A stretch of 61,971 nt of DNA from Akkermansia sp. (GTDB lineage: Bacteria; Verrucomicrobiota; Verrucomicrobiia; Verrucomicrobiales; Akkermansiaceae), in assembly GCA_017517805.1 (NCBI GenBank), contig JAFWYD010000040.1:1-61971 (forward strand), in the 5' to 3' direction. Position numbers and translations under genes: made by a program. Below, piece after piece: positions 40,596 to 49,117 of the stretch. The notes under the pieces are model-generated. The model was not told the origin of the DNA and ran no database searches. It was given only the letters and a program-made list of their open reading frames with translations. Numbering within the stretch: position 1 is the first letter of the stretch; every line of letters starts with the position of its first letter.

Positions 40596-42454
40596 GCTCG
40601 CTGGTTCCGACAATCTTCGATGTGCTCGTCATCGGCGGTGGGCATGCCGGTATCGAGGCTGCCTTGGCCGCTACCCGCCTGGGGGGCACGGTAGCCCTCC
40701 TTACCCACGACCTCGACACCGTGGGGCAGATGAGCTGCAACCCCGCCATCGGTGGCCTGGCCAAGGGCCACATGGTGCGCGAGATTGATGCCCTGGGCGG
40801 TGCCATGGCGCTCAATACCGATGCCACGGCCCTGCAGTTCCGCATGCTGAATGCCTCGAAAGGCCCCAGCGTGCGTGCTCCCCGCGCCCAATGCGATAAA
40901 AGCGCCTACCGCACCCGCATGAAATGGGTGCTCGAAACTACCCCCGGTCTTCAGCTTTTCCAGGGCGATGTAGATGAAATCGTGGTGGAAGCGGGCCGCG
41001 TGGCGGGCGTGACCACCACCTGGGGGCAGCGCTTTGCCGCCCGCAGCATCGTGCTTTGCAGCGGCACTTTCATGCGTGGGCTGCTGCATGTGGGCATGGA
41101 TCACCTGCCCGGTGGTCGCCTGGGTGGTGCCCCCAGTGGAATTTCGGCCAGTCTGGAGAAACTCGGTTTCCCCCTCCAGCGATTCAAGACCGGCACCTCG
41201 CCGCGCATCCTGGGCAGCAGTATCGACTTTGCTTCCTTGCAGCAGCAGCCCGGTGATACCCCGCCGCCGCTCTTCAGCTTCCGCTCGCGCCAGGAGCTGC
41301 ACCGCGAAACCGAGCCCCGCTGCACGCTCAATTTCTTTGCCGATGCCGATTTCGAACTCCGGCAGCTCCCCTGCGCCATCACCTACACCCACGAAGGCAC
41401 GCACGATATCATCCGCCGCAACCTGGAGCACAGCCCGCTTTTCGGCGGCGTGATTGAAGGCACCGGCCCGCGCTACTGCCCCAGCATCGAGGATAAGGTC
41501 GTGCGCTTTGCCGATAAGGACCGCCACCAGATCTTCATCGAACCGGAAGGCCGCAGCACCGATGAGTACTACCTCAACGGTCTCTCCAGCAGCCTGCCAT
41601 ACTTCGTGCAGCTCGATATCGTGCACTCCATCCCCGGGCTGGAGCGCGCCCAGCTTATCCGCCCCGGCTATGCGGTGGAATATGACTTCGTGCCCCCCAC
41701 CGAGCTGCAACCCACCCTGGAGACCAAGCGCGTGCGTGGGCTCTACTTTGCCGGGCAGATCAACGGCACCAGCGGCTACGAGGAAGCCGCCGGGCAGGGG
41801 CTGCTGGCCGGGGCGAATGCCATGCTTGCCCTGCGTGGGGAAGAGCCCCTCATCCTGCGCCGCGACCAGGCCTACCTCGGTGTCATGGTCGATGACCTCG
41901 TGACCCGCGGCACCGATGAACCCTACCGCATGTTTACCAGCCGCGCAGAAATGCGCCTCCTCCTCCGCCAGGATAACGCCGACCTGCGCCTCACCCCGAT
42001 GGCCGCCCGCCTCGGCCTGGTTCCGGCAGAGCAGGGAGCCGCCGCCGAGGCCCGCCTGGCAGCCATCGGCCAGGGGATTGAACGCGCCCGCCACCAGCGG
42101 ATAGGTGGCACCACGCTCGAAACCTGGCTCCGCCGCCCGGATAATGACTGGCGCAACCTGCCCGAGCCCCTCCGCTCCCAGTATCCGGATGAACTCTGGG
42201 AACCCATCGCCACCGAAATCACCTACGCTGGCCATATCGACCGCATGCGCACCGCTGCCGCCCGCCTGCAGCGCCAGGAGGATAAAAAGATACCCGACGA
42301 TATTGATTATGATGCCATACCGGCCATGAAGACCGAGGCCCGCCAGCGCCTCGCCCGCGTGCGCCCCGCCACCATCGGCCAGGCCGCCCGCATTCCCGGC
42401 ATCACCCCGGCAGATATAGCTTTGCTGCTCGTCTGGGTGCAGAAACAACGCTGA
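40592..42454 (+). CDS. mnmG: tRNA uridine-5-carboxymethylaminomethyl modification enzyme
   Basis: Flavoprotein that, with MnmE, modifies U34 of several tRNAs. FAD-binding [21 protein letters not shown] (about 11-31), the signature [26 protein letters not shown], the Cys-bearing [10 protein letters not shown] (about 291-300) and [17 protein letters not shown]. The helical C-terminal tRNA-binding domain contains [20 protein letters not shown] and ends [15 protein letters not shown]. Length 620 is normal. Start overlaps holA (ATGA). In many bacteria mnmG lies near the origin; here it is about 27 kb away. Confidence 0.96.
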   Translation: MSSLVPTIFDVLVIGGGHAGIEAALAATRLGGTVALLTHDLDTVGQMSCNPAIGGLAKGHMVREIDALGGAMALNTDATALQFRMLNASKGPSVRAPRAQCDKSAYRTRMKWVLETTPGLQLFQGDVDEIVVEAGRVAGVTTTWGQRFAARSIVLCSGTFMRGLLHVGMDHLPGGRLGGAPSGISASLEKLGFPLQRFKTGTSPRILGSSIDFASLQQQPGDTPPPLFSFRSRQELHRETEPRCTLNFFADADFELRQLPCAITYTHEGTHDIIRRNLEHSPLFGGVIEGTGPRYCPSIEDKVVRFADKDRHQIFIEPEGRSTDEYYLNGLSSSLPYFVQLDIVHSIPGLERAQLIRPGYAVEYDFVPPTELQPTLETKRVRGLYFAGQINGTSGYEEAAGQGLLAGANAMLALRGEEPLILRRDQAYLGVMVDDLVTRGTDEPYRMFTSRAEMRLLLRQDNADLRLTPMAARLGLVPAEQGAAAEARLAAIGQGIERARHQRIGGTTLETWLRRPDNDWRNLPEPLRSQYPDELWEPIATEITYAGHIDRMRTAAARLQRQEDKKIPDDIDYDAIPAMKTEARQRLARVRPATIGQAARIPGITPADIALLLVWVQKQR

Positions 42455-42490
42455 AATTGCATTTTTTCACAAAAAAATGCAGGATTTGGC

Positions 42491-42519
42491 TTGACGGGTC
42501 GAGGCAAAAGGTATATACT
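42491..42519 (+). promoter_or_regulatory. tRNA-Gln promoter
   Basis: TTGACG (42491-42496), 17 bp, TATACT (42514-42519), about 20 nt before the mature tRNA. Confidence 0.82.
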
Positions 42520-42539
42520 CCCGCCGTTCCAAGAACTCA

Positions 42540-42609
42540 GGGCTATGGTGTAATTGGCAACACATCGGTTTCTGGCACCGCTATTCGGGGTTCGAGTCCC
42601 TGTAGCCCT
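42540..42609 (+). tRNA. tRNA-Gln(CTG)
   Basis: The acceptor stem GGGCTAT pairs with GTAGCCC (one G-T). The anticodon loop TTCTGGC gives anticodon CTG, reading CAG. The T-arm GGTTCGAGTCC is standard. CCA is not encoded (TAC follows). Anticodon-stem position 27-43 is a mismatch. It has its own promoter and terminator. Confidence 0.88.
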
Positions 42610-42617
42610 ACTCTGAG

Positions 42618-42650
42618 AGAGCTCACAAGTCTGCCTTGTGAGCTCTTTTG
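42618..42650 (+). terminator. tRNA terminator
   Basis: AGAGCTCACAAG (42618-42629) pairs with CTTGTGAGCTCT (42635-42646), then TTTT. Confidence 0.9.
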
Positions 42651-42662
42651 CGTATTTCCCGC

Positions 42663-42691
42663 TTGAAAGCACGGAGGAAATTCGCTAGAAT
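42663..42691 (+). promoter_or_regulatory. promoter of the Ppx/GppA-HD gene
   Basis: TTGAAA (42663-42668), 17 bp, TAGAAT (42686-42691), 10 nt before the ATG at 42702. Confidence 0.62.
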
Positions 42692-42701
42692 ACCTGCTGA
42701 T

Positions 42702-44297
42702 ATGCCGGGCAGTACTACCAGAAGCAGCCGTGGGGGCTCCTCCCGCAAGGAGGCGCGTCACGCGCCCGTGGTCAAGGCGGTTATCTTTCTGGGGGCCGAT
42801 GCGGTTTCCATGATGGTGGCTGAGCACGGCGGGACTGATGCGGTGCGCGTGCTCGATGTGCTCTCGCAGCCGGTGAGTCTGGCACACGATGTGTTCATGG
42901 GCGGTTGCATCACCCGCGATACCATGGACCGCTGCGTGCAGATAACGCAGGGCTATGCCGAGCTGCTGGGTGAGTACCGCCTCGCCGGCAAGGTGGAGGT
43001 GCGACTGCTGGCTACCAATATCCTGCTGGATGTGCGCAATATGGATACGCTGGTGAACCGCTTGCAGATTACCTGCGGGCTCCAGCTGGAGGTGATGGAT
43101 GATGGCGAGATGACCCGCCTGCTGTACCTGAATACACGGGCCGTGTTTGCCCGGCACGAGGAGCTGGAATCCAAGCGGGTGCTGGTGCTGCATGTGGGGC
43201 CGGGCAATACCCGCCTGCTGCTGCTGGATAAGGGGCGTATCACTTATTACGCAAGCTACCGCATGGGGGCACACCGCACTGGTATTGCCATAGGCGATGC
43301 GACTGAACTCGCCGGTACTGAGAGCGAAAGCGCCCTCATCCGCGAGCATATCCGCGGTATTATGGAGCAGATCAGCTATGATATTGAGGATGATCTGCCG
43401 GAGCCGCCTGAAGCGCTCATCATCTTCGGCCCGGATTTCCACGTCGTTTCCTCCCCCCTGGCCCAGGGCGACAATGTAACCGAGGAGGGGCTCAACCAGC
43501 TGGCGCATGAAATTGCTGCCACGCCGCCGGCCCAGCGCCAGGTGCGTTACAAGGAGGACTACTCCAGCCTCTGCGCGCTGCTGCCCACGGTGCAGATATA
43601 CCTGGCGGTGGCACGTGACCTGGAGCCGCGCAGTATCATGTGTCCGGCAGAGGAGTTCTCGCATGCCTTTCTGCGGAACCTGATGCCTGGGCGGCATGAT
43701 GACCTGGCTCTGGAGGATGAGGTGGTGCACTTTTCGGTGCTGCTGGCCAACCACTACCGCGTAGATAAGGCTCATGGGCAGCAGATCCGCCGGCTCACGA
43801 TGATGCTCTTTGACCAGTTGCAGGCGCTGCATGGTCTCACGCGCCACGACCGCCTGCTGCTGAAGGTGGCCGCCATCCTGCATGAAGTGGGCAGCTACAT
43901 CAACCCCAAGAAGCACCACCACCACAGCCAGTATATTATTCTGAATTCGGAAATCTTCGGGCTTTCGCGCGCCGATGTGGAGGTGGTGGGGCTGCTGGCC
44001 CGCTACCACCGCCACGGTGCACCTACGATTGCTGAGCCCACCTATGCCCTGTTGAACCAGAGTGACCGCCTGCGTGTGCAGAAACTGGCAGCGCTGCTCC
44101 GCGTGGCAGAGGCCATGGAACGGGCGCATTCCCGCCGTATCCGCAGTTTCACGGTGCGGCAGAATGGGCGGCGGCTGGAGCTGCTGGTGCCCGATGTGGC
44201 CGACCTCACCCTGGAAAACCTGGCTTTGCGTACCAAGGGGGCGCTATTCTCGGATATTTTCGGCCAGGATATCATTCTGCTTCCCCAGGCGCGGTGA
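42702..44297 (+). CDS. Ppx/GppA phosphatase with HD domain
   Basis: Product of 531 residues. After a basic Ser/Arg-rich start comes an ASKHA-fold Ppx/GppA-like module (about 25-310): VKAVIFLGADAVSMMV, ATNILLDVRN and VLVLHVGPGNTRLLLL. The C-terminal HD-type helical domain (320-480) has the ILHEVGSYINPKKHHHHSQ box, with HE where the canonical pair is HD. Family members hydrolyse polyphosphate or (p)ppGpp 5' phosphate. The Ppx glycine loop reads VGPGNTR rather than the usual DIGGGSTE, so activity may be altered. Single gene with its own promoter. Confidence 0.82.
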   Translation: MPGSTTRSSRGGSSRKEARHAPVVKAVIFLGADAVSMMVAEHGGTDAVRVLDVLSQPVSLAHDVFMGGCITRDTMDRCVQITQGYAELLGEYRLAGKVEVRLLATNILLDVRNMDTLVNRLQITCGLQLEVMDDGEMTRLLYLNTRAVFARHEELESKRVLVLHVGPGNTRLLLLDKGRITYYASYRMGAHRTGIAIGDATELAGTESESALIREHIRGIMEQISYDIEDDLPEPPEALIIFGPDFHVVSSPLAQGDNVTEEGLNQLAHEIAATPPAQRQVRYKEDYSSLCALLPTVQIYLAVARDLEPRSIMCPAEEFSHAFLRNLMPGRHDDLALEDEVVHFSVLLANHYRVDKAHGQQIRRLTMMLFDQLQALHGLTRHDRLLLKVAAILHEVGSYINPKKHHHHSQYIILNSEIFGLSRADVEVVGLLARYHRHGAPTIAEPTYALLNQSDRLRVQKLAALLRVAEAMERAHSRRIRSFTVRQNGRRLELLVPDVADLTLENLALRTKGALFSDIFGQDIILLPQAR

Positions 44298-44355
44298 TTT
44301 GAAAGAAACTGTGCACAATCTGTGTACTAATCAGGTATGCAGTAGTAACACTTGC

Positions 44356-44385
44356 TTGCCTTCCGGCTGCAGAATGTGTTATACT
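44356..44385 (+). promoter_or_regulatory. promoter of the HAD-GH84 operon
   Basis: TTGCCT (44356-44361), 18 bp, TATACT (44380-44385). Leader of about 20 nt. Confidence 0.7.
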
Positions 44386-44410
44386 GCGGCTTTACAAGCT
44401 TTTTCCGGTT

Positions 44411-45064
44411 ATGATCAAGGCTGTATTATTCGATATGGATGGCACGCTGGGAGATACGCTTCCGCTCTGCGTGGAGGCCTACCGCCAGTGCGTGGCAGAG
44501 CTGACTGGCCGCACGCCGTCGCCGGAGGAGGTGGTTTCGTTTTTCGGGTTGAGCGACCGCGGTGTGCTGGCTGGTTTGCTGGGGATGCACCCGGATGATG
44601 CCGCGCTGCCTATCGACCGCTTTGTGGCGGCTTATGAGCGCTTGCATCCTAGTCTGGCCCCTGCGCCGTTTCCGGGGGCGGTAGAGATGCTCCAGGCGGT
44701 GAAGGCGGCAGGTTTGCGCGTGGGGTTGATTTCCGGGAAAGAGCATTTTACTGCCTTACCAACGATTAGTTATTACGGTATGGAGGGCTTGTTCGAATGG
44801 TGTGGTCTGGGGCTTCCCACGCACAACTGCAAGGCTGAGCGCCTGCAGGAGGTGATGCAGCTCTGGGGGCTGGAGCCGCATGAGCTTGTCTATGTGGGGG
44901 ATGCTCCCAGTGATATTGAGCACTGCCACAGCGTGGGGGTGCGTATCATCAATGCCGCCTGGGCCAGCACCGCCCCGGCAGAAGAGCAGGCCTGCCTTGC
45001 CCGCCACCCCGAATACCGCCTCAGCAATTTCAACGATTTACTTCCCCTTATCCTTAGTTTATGA
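44411..45064 (+). CDS. HAD-family phosphatase, phosphoglycolate-phosphatase-like
   Basis: Product of 217 residues. Motif I LFDMDGTLGDTLP (nucleophile Asp8, acid Asp10), a helical cap (about 15-90), motif II region GLRVGLISGKE, and motif III/IV LVYVGDAPSDIEHCHSVGVR. This is the PGP/Gph-type subfamily of sugar-phosphate phosphatases; the substrate is not set by sequence. Its stop overlaps the ATG of the GH84 gene, so the two are translated together. That would suit a step in handling released sugars, but this is inference. Confidence 0.85.
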   Translation: MIKAVLFDMDGTLGDTLPLCVEAYRQCVAELTGRTPSPEEVVSFFGLSDRGVLAGLLGMHPDDAALPIDRFVAAYERLHPSLAPAPFPGAVEMLQAVKAAGLRVGLISGKEHFTALPTISYYGMEGLFEWCGLGLPTHNCKAERLQEVMQLWGLEPHELVYVGDAPSDIEHCHSVGVRIINAAWASTAPAEEQACLARHPEYRLSNFNDLLPLILSL

Positions 45065-47937
45065 AAATACGAATCCTGAGCCTCCTGGCTGTTCTGGCTG
45101 CACTGGTCAGCCCCGTCCAGGCGCAGAACCCCATGTGCAGCATCTACCCCACCCCGCAGCAAAGCAGCTTGCATGATCAGAGTACCCCTGTGACCTCCCT
45201 CACCGTGGAGCACCGCACCCCGCAGAGCAAGGGTGGCCTGTGGGATAAATTGCCCAATGTCTCCGGTGGCTATGCCATTGAGGTGACCCCGGAGGGGCAT
45301 GTGACGGTGCTGCACAACGATGATGCCGGCTGGTTTTATGCCAAGCAGACCCTCAGCCAGATGCTCGTGAACGTGGCTGGTGCGCAGGATGCCCACAAGG
45401 ACCCGTTCCCGCATCTCAATATCCGCAGCATGCTGCGGCTGGGCGATATTACCATCGGTACGGTGATTGACTGGCCGGACCTGGCCTACCGTGGTGCTGT
45501 GGAGGGCTACTACGGCATTCCGTGGAGCTTTGAGGCCCGCATGAGCCAGTTCCGCTTCTATGGGCGCAACAAGATGAATCTCTACATCTACGCGCCCAAG
45601 GATGATCCCTTGCATCATGGTGAGGGGTGCTACCTGGCATACCCGGAAGGAAAAGCCTTCGAGCTGGCGGCCCTGGTGCGTTGCGCCCGCGAAAACCGCG
45701 TCCGCTTCGTCTGGGCCATCCACCCGGCCAATACGGTGGACTGGGCTGATAATGAAGGCCGCACCCAGATGGATGCCCTCTGCCGGAAACTGGAGCTCAT
45801 GTATGAGATAGGAATCCGCGATTTCGGCGTACTGGTCGATGATTCCTTCGGTGAAATCGGCAAGCCGGAGCGCCAGGTGCAGCTGTGCAATTATATCCTG
45901 GAGCACTTTATCCGCAAGCATCCGGATGTGAACCAGGAGCTTATCATGTGCCCCACCGGCTATAACAAGAGCTGGACGAATGAGAAATTTCTCAACACTA
46001 TCGGTGAGGGACTTCTTCAGGATATCCACGTGATGTGGACCGGCGACACCGTGGTGCATGATATAACCCTGGAAGGCCAGCAATGGGTGAACCCGAAGGT
46101 GAAGCGCCCTACCTTCATCTGGTGGAACTGGCCGTGCAATGACTTCAAACCTTCCCGGCTTTCCATGGGGCGCACCTACGGGCTCGACCAGTCGCCTGAG
46201 ATGAAGAAGCAGATGAGTGGTTTCGTGGCCAATCCCATGGAGCGTGCCGAGGCCAGCAAGGTGGGTCTCTTCGGTGTGGCCAACTACACCTGGAACATCA
46301 CCGGTTTCAAGTCGGAGCAGAGCTGGCGCGATGGTATTGCCCGCCTGTACCCCCGCTGCGCTTCCGCCATGCAGACTTTCTGCGACCACAATTCCTACCT
46401 CCTGCCCAACGGTCATGGATACTACCGCGAGGAGTCCGTCGGCCTGGGGGCTCTTCCCTCGCAATTCCGCCAGAGCGTCATCAGCGGAACCCCGGACCAG
46501 GAGCTTTGCAATCGTATGCTTTCCATATATAGTGAAGTGGCCAGCGCTGGTGAGAAATTGCGCGATTCAAGCCACCTTACCGCGCTGCACCGCGATATTT
46601 CTCCCTGGATTGCAGCATTCTACAATATGGGTATGGCTGGTATCGATGGCATACGTGCCCTGTTGAGCGAAAGCCTGCCCGAGCGCATGGATATCTTCTT
46701 CCGCATGGTGGATCGATTGTCAACCATTAAGCAATTGCGCCGCGATGCCTGGGTGAATGGAAAGGTCGAGCAGGTGGAGGATGTGCAGGTGGGGGCCTAC
46801 GCCATCACCCCCACGGTCATGGCTACCTACAACTACCTCAACGCCAGCATCTACTCTGGTCTTTCCGGTTGGGATTTCCGGGCCCTGATGCCCACGTTCT
46901 CCTCGAATATGGGAAGCTCGGCTGATATGCTGGCCAATATCAGTGATAATGATTTCAACTCCTACTGGCTTTCGGAGCGTGTTCAGCAGGCTGGTGACTG
47001 GTTCTGCCTGGACTTCGGCCGGGCTATGCCGGTGCGCACCGTTAAGCTGCTCATGGCAGACCGGGTGCGCTCCCGCCACTTCCCGGTGCGCGGCCAGCTG
47101 GAGTCTTCCATCGATGGGCAGAACTGGCAGCCGGTCGGGGGAGAGACGACCTCATCCTCCGTGCTGCTGGACCTGAGTGCCAACCCCATCACCGCCCGCT
47201 ACCTGCGCTACCGCATTGTGGAACCCCAGCCGCGACGCGGCCTGGGTGTGTGCGAGTTTACGGTCAATAAAGCTCTGCCGGCCCGCCTTACCAACAATGT
47301 GACGGGCCTGAAGAGCATCTCAGCCTACAGCGATGAAACACATATCGCCATGGTTCGTGTGATGGAGACTGCCACGGCAGAACCCGGCCAGGGATTCGGC
47401 ATTTCCTTTGCCACTCCGGTCACCGGTCTGGGACTCACCGTGAACCTGGACAATAAGGAATTACTCAACTGGGGACTGGTCGAGTTCACCTTGGAGGATG
47501 GTACCACCGAGAAGGCACACCTGCAGCAATACTACGATGCTGAGTTTGTGGTGCAGAGAGAATACATGCCCCGCAAGCGCATCAGCGCTATCCGCTTCCG
47601 CAACAACAGCCAGCAGAACCAGGAGCTGCGCCTCAACATGTTCCAGCTCACCATCCCCAAGGTTGATACTGCCGCCATGGCCTCCAGCCTCTCAGACTGT
47701 GACTTCTCTACCGCTTATGATACCGGTACCTACCCGCTCAATACTGAGATTGCCGTGCCTGAGGGAGCGCGCTTCCTCACTATCGTGGGCTCGGCTACCT
47801 GCCAGGTGGAAGGTGCCAGCTATGTGAGCAGCAATGGGCTTATCCACACCTACCGCCTCAACCAGGATGCTGCCAGCGTGCGTATCCGCTGCACGCGGCA
47901 GTACGGCACCAAGGTATACGAGGCTATCTTCCGCTGA
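45061..47937 (+). CDS. secreted GH84 beta-N-acetylglucosaminidase
   Basis: Product of 958 residues with signal peptide ILSLLAVLAALVSPVQAQ. An N-terminal GH20b-like domain (25-135) is followed by the GH84 catalytic barrel (about 140-420): AYRGAVEGYYGIPWS, YGRNKMNLYIYAPKDDP and the paired catalytic acids FGVLVDDSFGE (near 257-266), also MCPTGYNKSW and PTFIWWNWP. A helical part and a discoidin/CBM32-like domain (about 620-740: SYWLSERVQQAGDWFCLDFG) then a second beta domain follow. It should remove beta-linked GlcNAc from mucin O-glycans or similar, outside the inner membrane. A terminator follows. Confidence 0.92.
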   Translation: MKIRILSLLAVLAALVSPVQAQNPMCSIYPTPQQSSLHDQSTPVTSLTVEHRTPQSKGGLWDKLPNVSGGYAIEVTPEGHVTVLHNDDAGWFYAKQTLSQMLVNVAGAQDAHKDPFPHLNIRSMLRLGDITIGTVIDWPDLAYRGAVEGYYGIPWSFEARMSQFRFYGRNKMNLYIYAPKDDPLHHGEGCYLAYPEGKAFELAALVRCARENRVRFVWAIHPANTVDWADNEGRTQMDALCRKLELMYEIGIRDFGVLVDDSFGEIGKPERQVQLCNYILEHFIRKHPDVNQELIMCPTGYNKSWTNEKFLNTIGEGLLQDIHVMWTGDTVVHDITLEGQQWVNPKVKRPTFIWWNWPCNDFKPSRLSMGRTYGLDQSPEMKKQMSGFVANPMERAEASKVGLFGVANYTWNITGFKSEQSWRDGIARLYPRCASAMQTFCDHNSYLLPNGHGYYREESVGLGALPSQFRQSVISGTPDQELCNRMLSIYSEVASAGEKLRDSSHLTALHRDISPWIAAFYNMGMAGIDGIRALLSESLPERMDIFFRMVDRLSTIKQLRRDAWVNGKVEQVEDVQVGAYAITPTVMATYNYLNASIYSGLSGWDFRALMPTFSSNMGSSADMLANISDNDFNSYWLSERVQQAGDWFCLDFGRAMPVRTVKLLMADRVRSRHFPVRGQLESSIDGQNWQPVGGETTSSSVLLDLSANPITARYLRYRIVEPQPRRGLGVCEFTVNKALPARLTNNVTGLKSISAYSDETHIAMVRVMETATAEPGQGFGISFATPVTGLGLTVNLDNKELLNWGLVEFTLEDGTTEKAHLQQYYDAEFVVQREYMPRKRISAIRFRNNSQQNQELRLNMFQLTIPKVDTAAMASSLSDCDFSTAYDTGTYPLNTEIAVPEGARFLTIVGSATCQVEGASYVSSNGLIHTYRLNQDAASVRIRCTRQYGTKVYEAIFR

Positions 47938-47964
47938 TTCCCTTTCCTATAGTTGCAACTCAGA

Positions 47965-47997
47965 GCGCAGGTAGTTGATTCTACCTGCGCACTTTTT
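47965..47997 (+). terminator. terminator of the HAD-GH84 operon
   Basis: GCGCAGGTAG (47965-47974), loop TTGATT, CTACCTGCGC (47981-47990), then CTTTTT after one A. Confidence 0.9.
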
Positions 47998-48043
47998 CAA
48001 ATAGCCAGTTCCCGATTGTCGCTTCCTGAGTGGAATAATAGGC

Positions 48044-48072
48044 TTGCGGGCGTAGGGCGGGGGTGGTATAGT
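48044..48072 (+). promoter_or_regulatory. pdxH promoter
   Basis: TTGCGG (48044-48049), 17 bp, TATAGT (48067-48072), ending 6 nt before the ATG at 48079. Confidence 0.78.
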
Positions 48073-48078
48073 GTGGGC

Positions 48079-48717
48079 ATGGACTTATCCACCTTCCGTG
48101 AAGAATACCTGAAGGATACGCTGCACCGCAGCGACCTGGCACCTACGCCGTTTGAGCAGTTCGACCGCTGGTTCAAGCAAGCACTCGAATCCGGTATCCC
48201 TGAGCCCAATGCCATGAGTATTGCCACGGCTACCCCGCAGGGGATGCCCAGCCTGCGCACGGTGCTGCTGAAGTATTACGATGAGCGCGGGTATGTGTTC
48301 TTCACGAATTACACCAGCCGGAAAGCCCGCGAGATTGAGGCCAACCCGGAGATGTGCATGCTGCTGCCCTGGGTCACTCTGGAGCGCCAGATTATCGTCT
48401 ACGGCAGGGCCGAGAAAATCAGCCGTGCAGAGACGCTCAAATACTTCCTGAGCCGCCCGCATGAATCGCAGCTGGGAGCCTGGGTTTCGCACCAGAGCCA
48501 GGTGATTTCGACCCGTAAGTTGCTGATGATGAAACTGGCTGAGCTGAAGCGCAAGTTTGCGGAGGGTAAGGTGCCGCTGCCGGATTTCTGGGGTGGATAC
48601 CGCATTGTGCCGCACCACATGGAGTTCTGGCAGGGCGGCCCCGGGCGCGTGCACGATCGCTTCATGTATACCCTCGAGGCTGGTGGAAGCTGGGGTATTG
48701 AGCGCCTGCAGCCCTGA
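48079..48717 (+). CDS. pdxH: pyridoxamine 5'-phosphate oxidase
   Basis: FMN enzyme that oxidises pyridoxamine or pyridoxine phosphate to pyridoxal phosphate. Start at 48079 (212 residues) is set by the promoter and by family length. Motifs: FREEYLKDTLHRSDL, PNAMSIATATPQGMPSLRTVLLK with the FMN-contact Arg, FFTNYTSRKAREIEANP, ESQLGAWVSHQSQVI and the closing GRVHDRFMYT (family R-L-H-D-R). All cofactor positions seem kept. A single gene, probably leaderless. Confidence 0.95.
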   Translation: MDLSTFREEYLKDTLHRSDLAPTPFEQFDRWFKQALESGIPEPNAMSIATATPQGMPSLRTVLLKYYDERGYVFFTNYTSRKAREIEANPEMCMLLPWVTLERQIIVYGRAEKISRAETLKYFLSRPHESQLGAWVSHQSQVISTRKLLMMKLAELKRKFAEGKVPLPDFWGGYRIVPHHMEFWQGGPGRVHDRFMYTLEAGGSWGIERLQP

Positions 48718-48734
48718 GCTTCAGTAAAAAACGC

Positions 48735-48763
48735 TTGCCAAATGGTGCTGGCTGTGTTAGGGT
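48735..48763 (+). promoter_or_regulatory. promoter of the small membrane protein
   Basis: TTGCCA (48735-48740), 17 bp, TAGGGT (48758-48763). It lies within a longer possible frame and so favours the ATG at 48820. Confidence 0.5.
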
Positions 48764-48819
48764 TCTGGCTCAGCTTCGCCCTTGTGGCTGTCTTTATAAA
48801 CCTCCTGCACAGAATCACC

Positions 48820-49107
48820 ATGAATTCCGAGTTTTTCAGCAATCTCAACGAGAGTCTTTCTGCATTTTTCACCGGTTGGGATCCGGCAATTGCCAGCGGG
48901 GTCTGCGCAGCGGTGGTGCTGGTGGCGGTGTGGATGTTCGTGCGCGTGATCCGCACGCTGGCGGTTGTGCTGTTCACACTCTGCATTGTGTTCCTGGTGC
49001 TCAAGGTCGGTTTTGATATTGACCTGAGCAGCTACCTGCCCGATTTCAAGGAAAAGGTGCAGGAGGCCGCCCCGCTTGAGGCGGCAGATTTCCCCGCTGC
49101 GTATTAA
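48820..49107 (+). CDS. small membrane protein
   Basis: Product of 95 residues from the ATG at 48820; an upstream start at 48742 would lie inside the probable promoter. It has one or two adjacent membrane segments (about 24-60: VCAAVVLVAVWMFVRV, LAVVLFTLCIVFLVLKV) and a soluble acidic tail (DIDLSSYLPDFKEKVQ). No family is recognised. It converges with the coiled-coil/TPR gene 10 bp away. Confidence 0.6.
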   Translation: MNSEFFSNLNESLSAFFTGWDPAIASGVCAAVVLVAVWMFVRVIRTLAVVLFTLCIVFLVLKVGFDIDLSSYLPDFKEKVQEAAPLEAADFPAAY

Positions 49108-49117
49108 GTGCGCGGCT

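Noticed and set aside
40433..42448. 671-codon open frame on the minus strand
   Set aside because: Antisense to mnmG and holA; it has no domain of its own and shadow-like composition.
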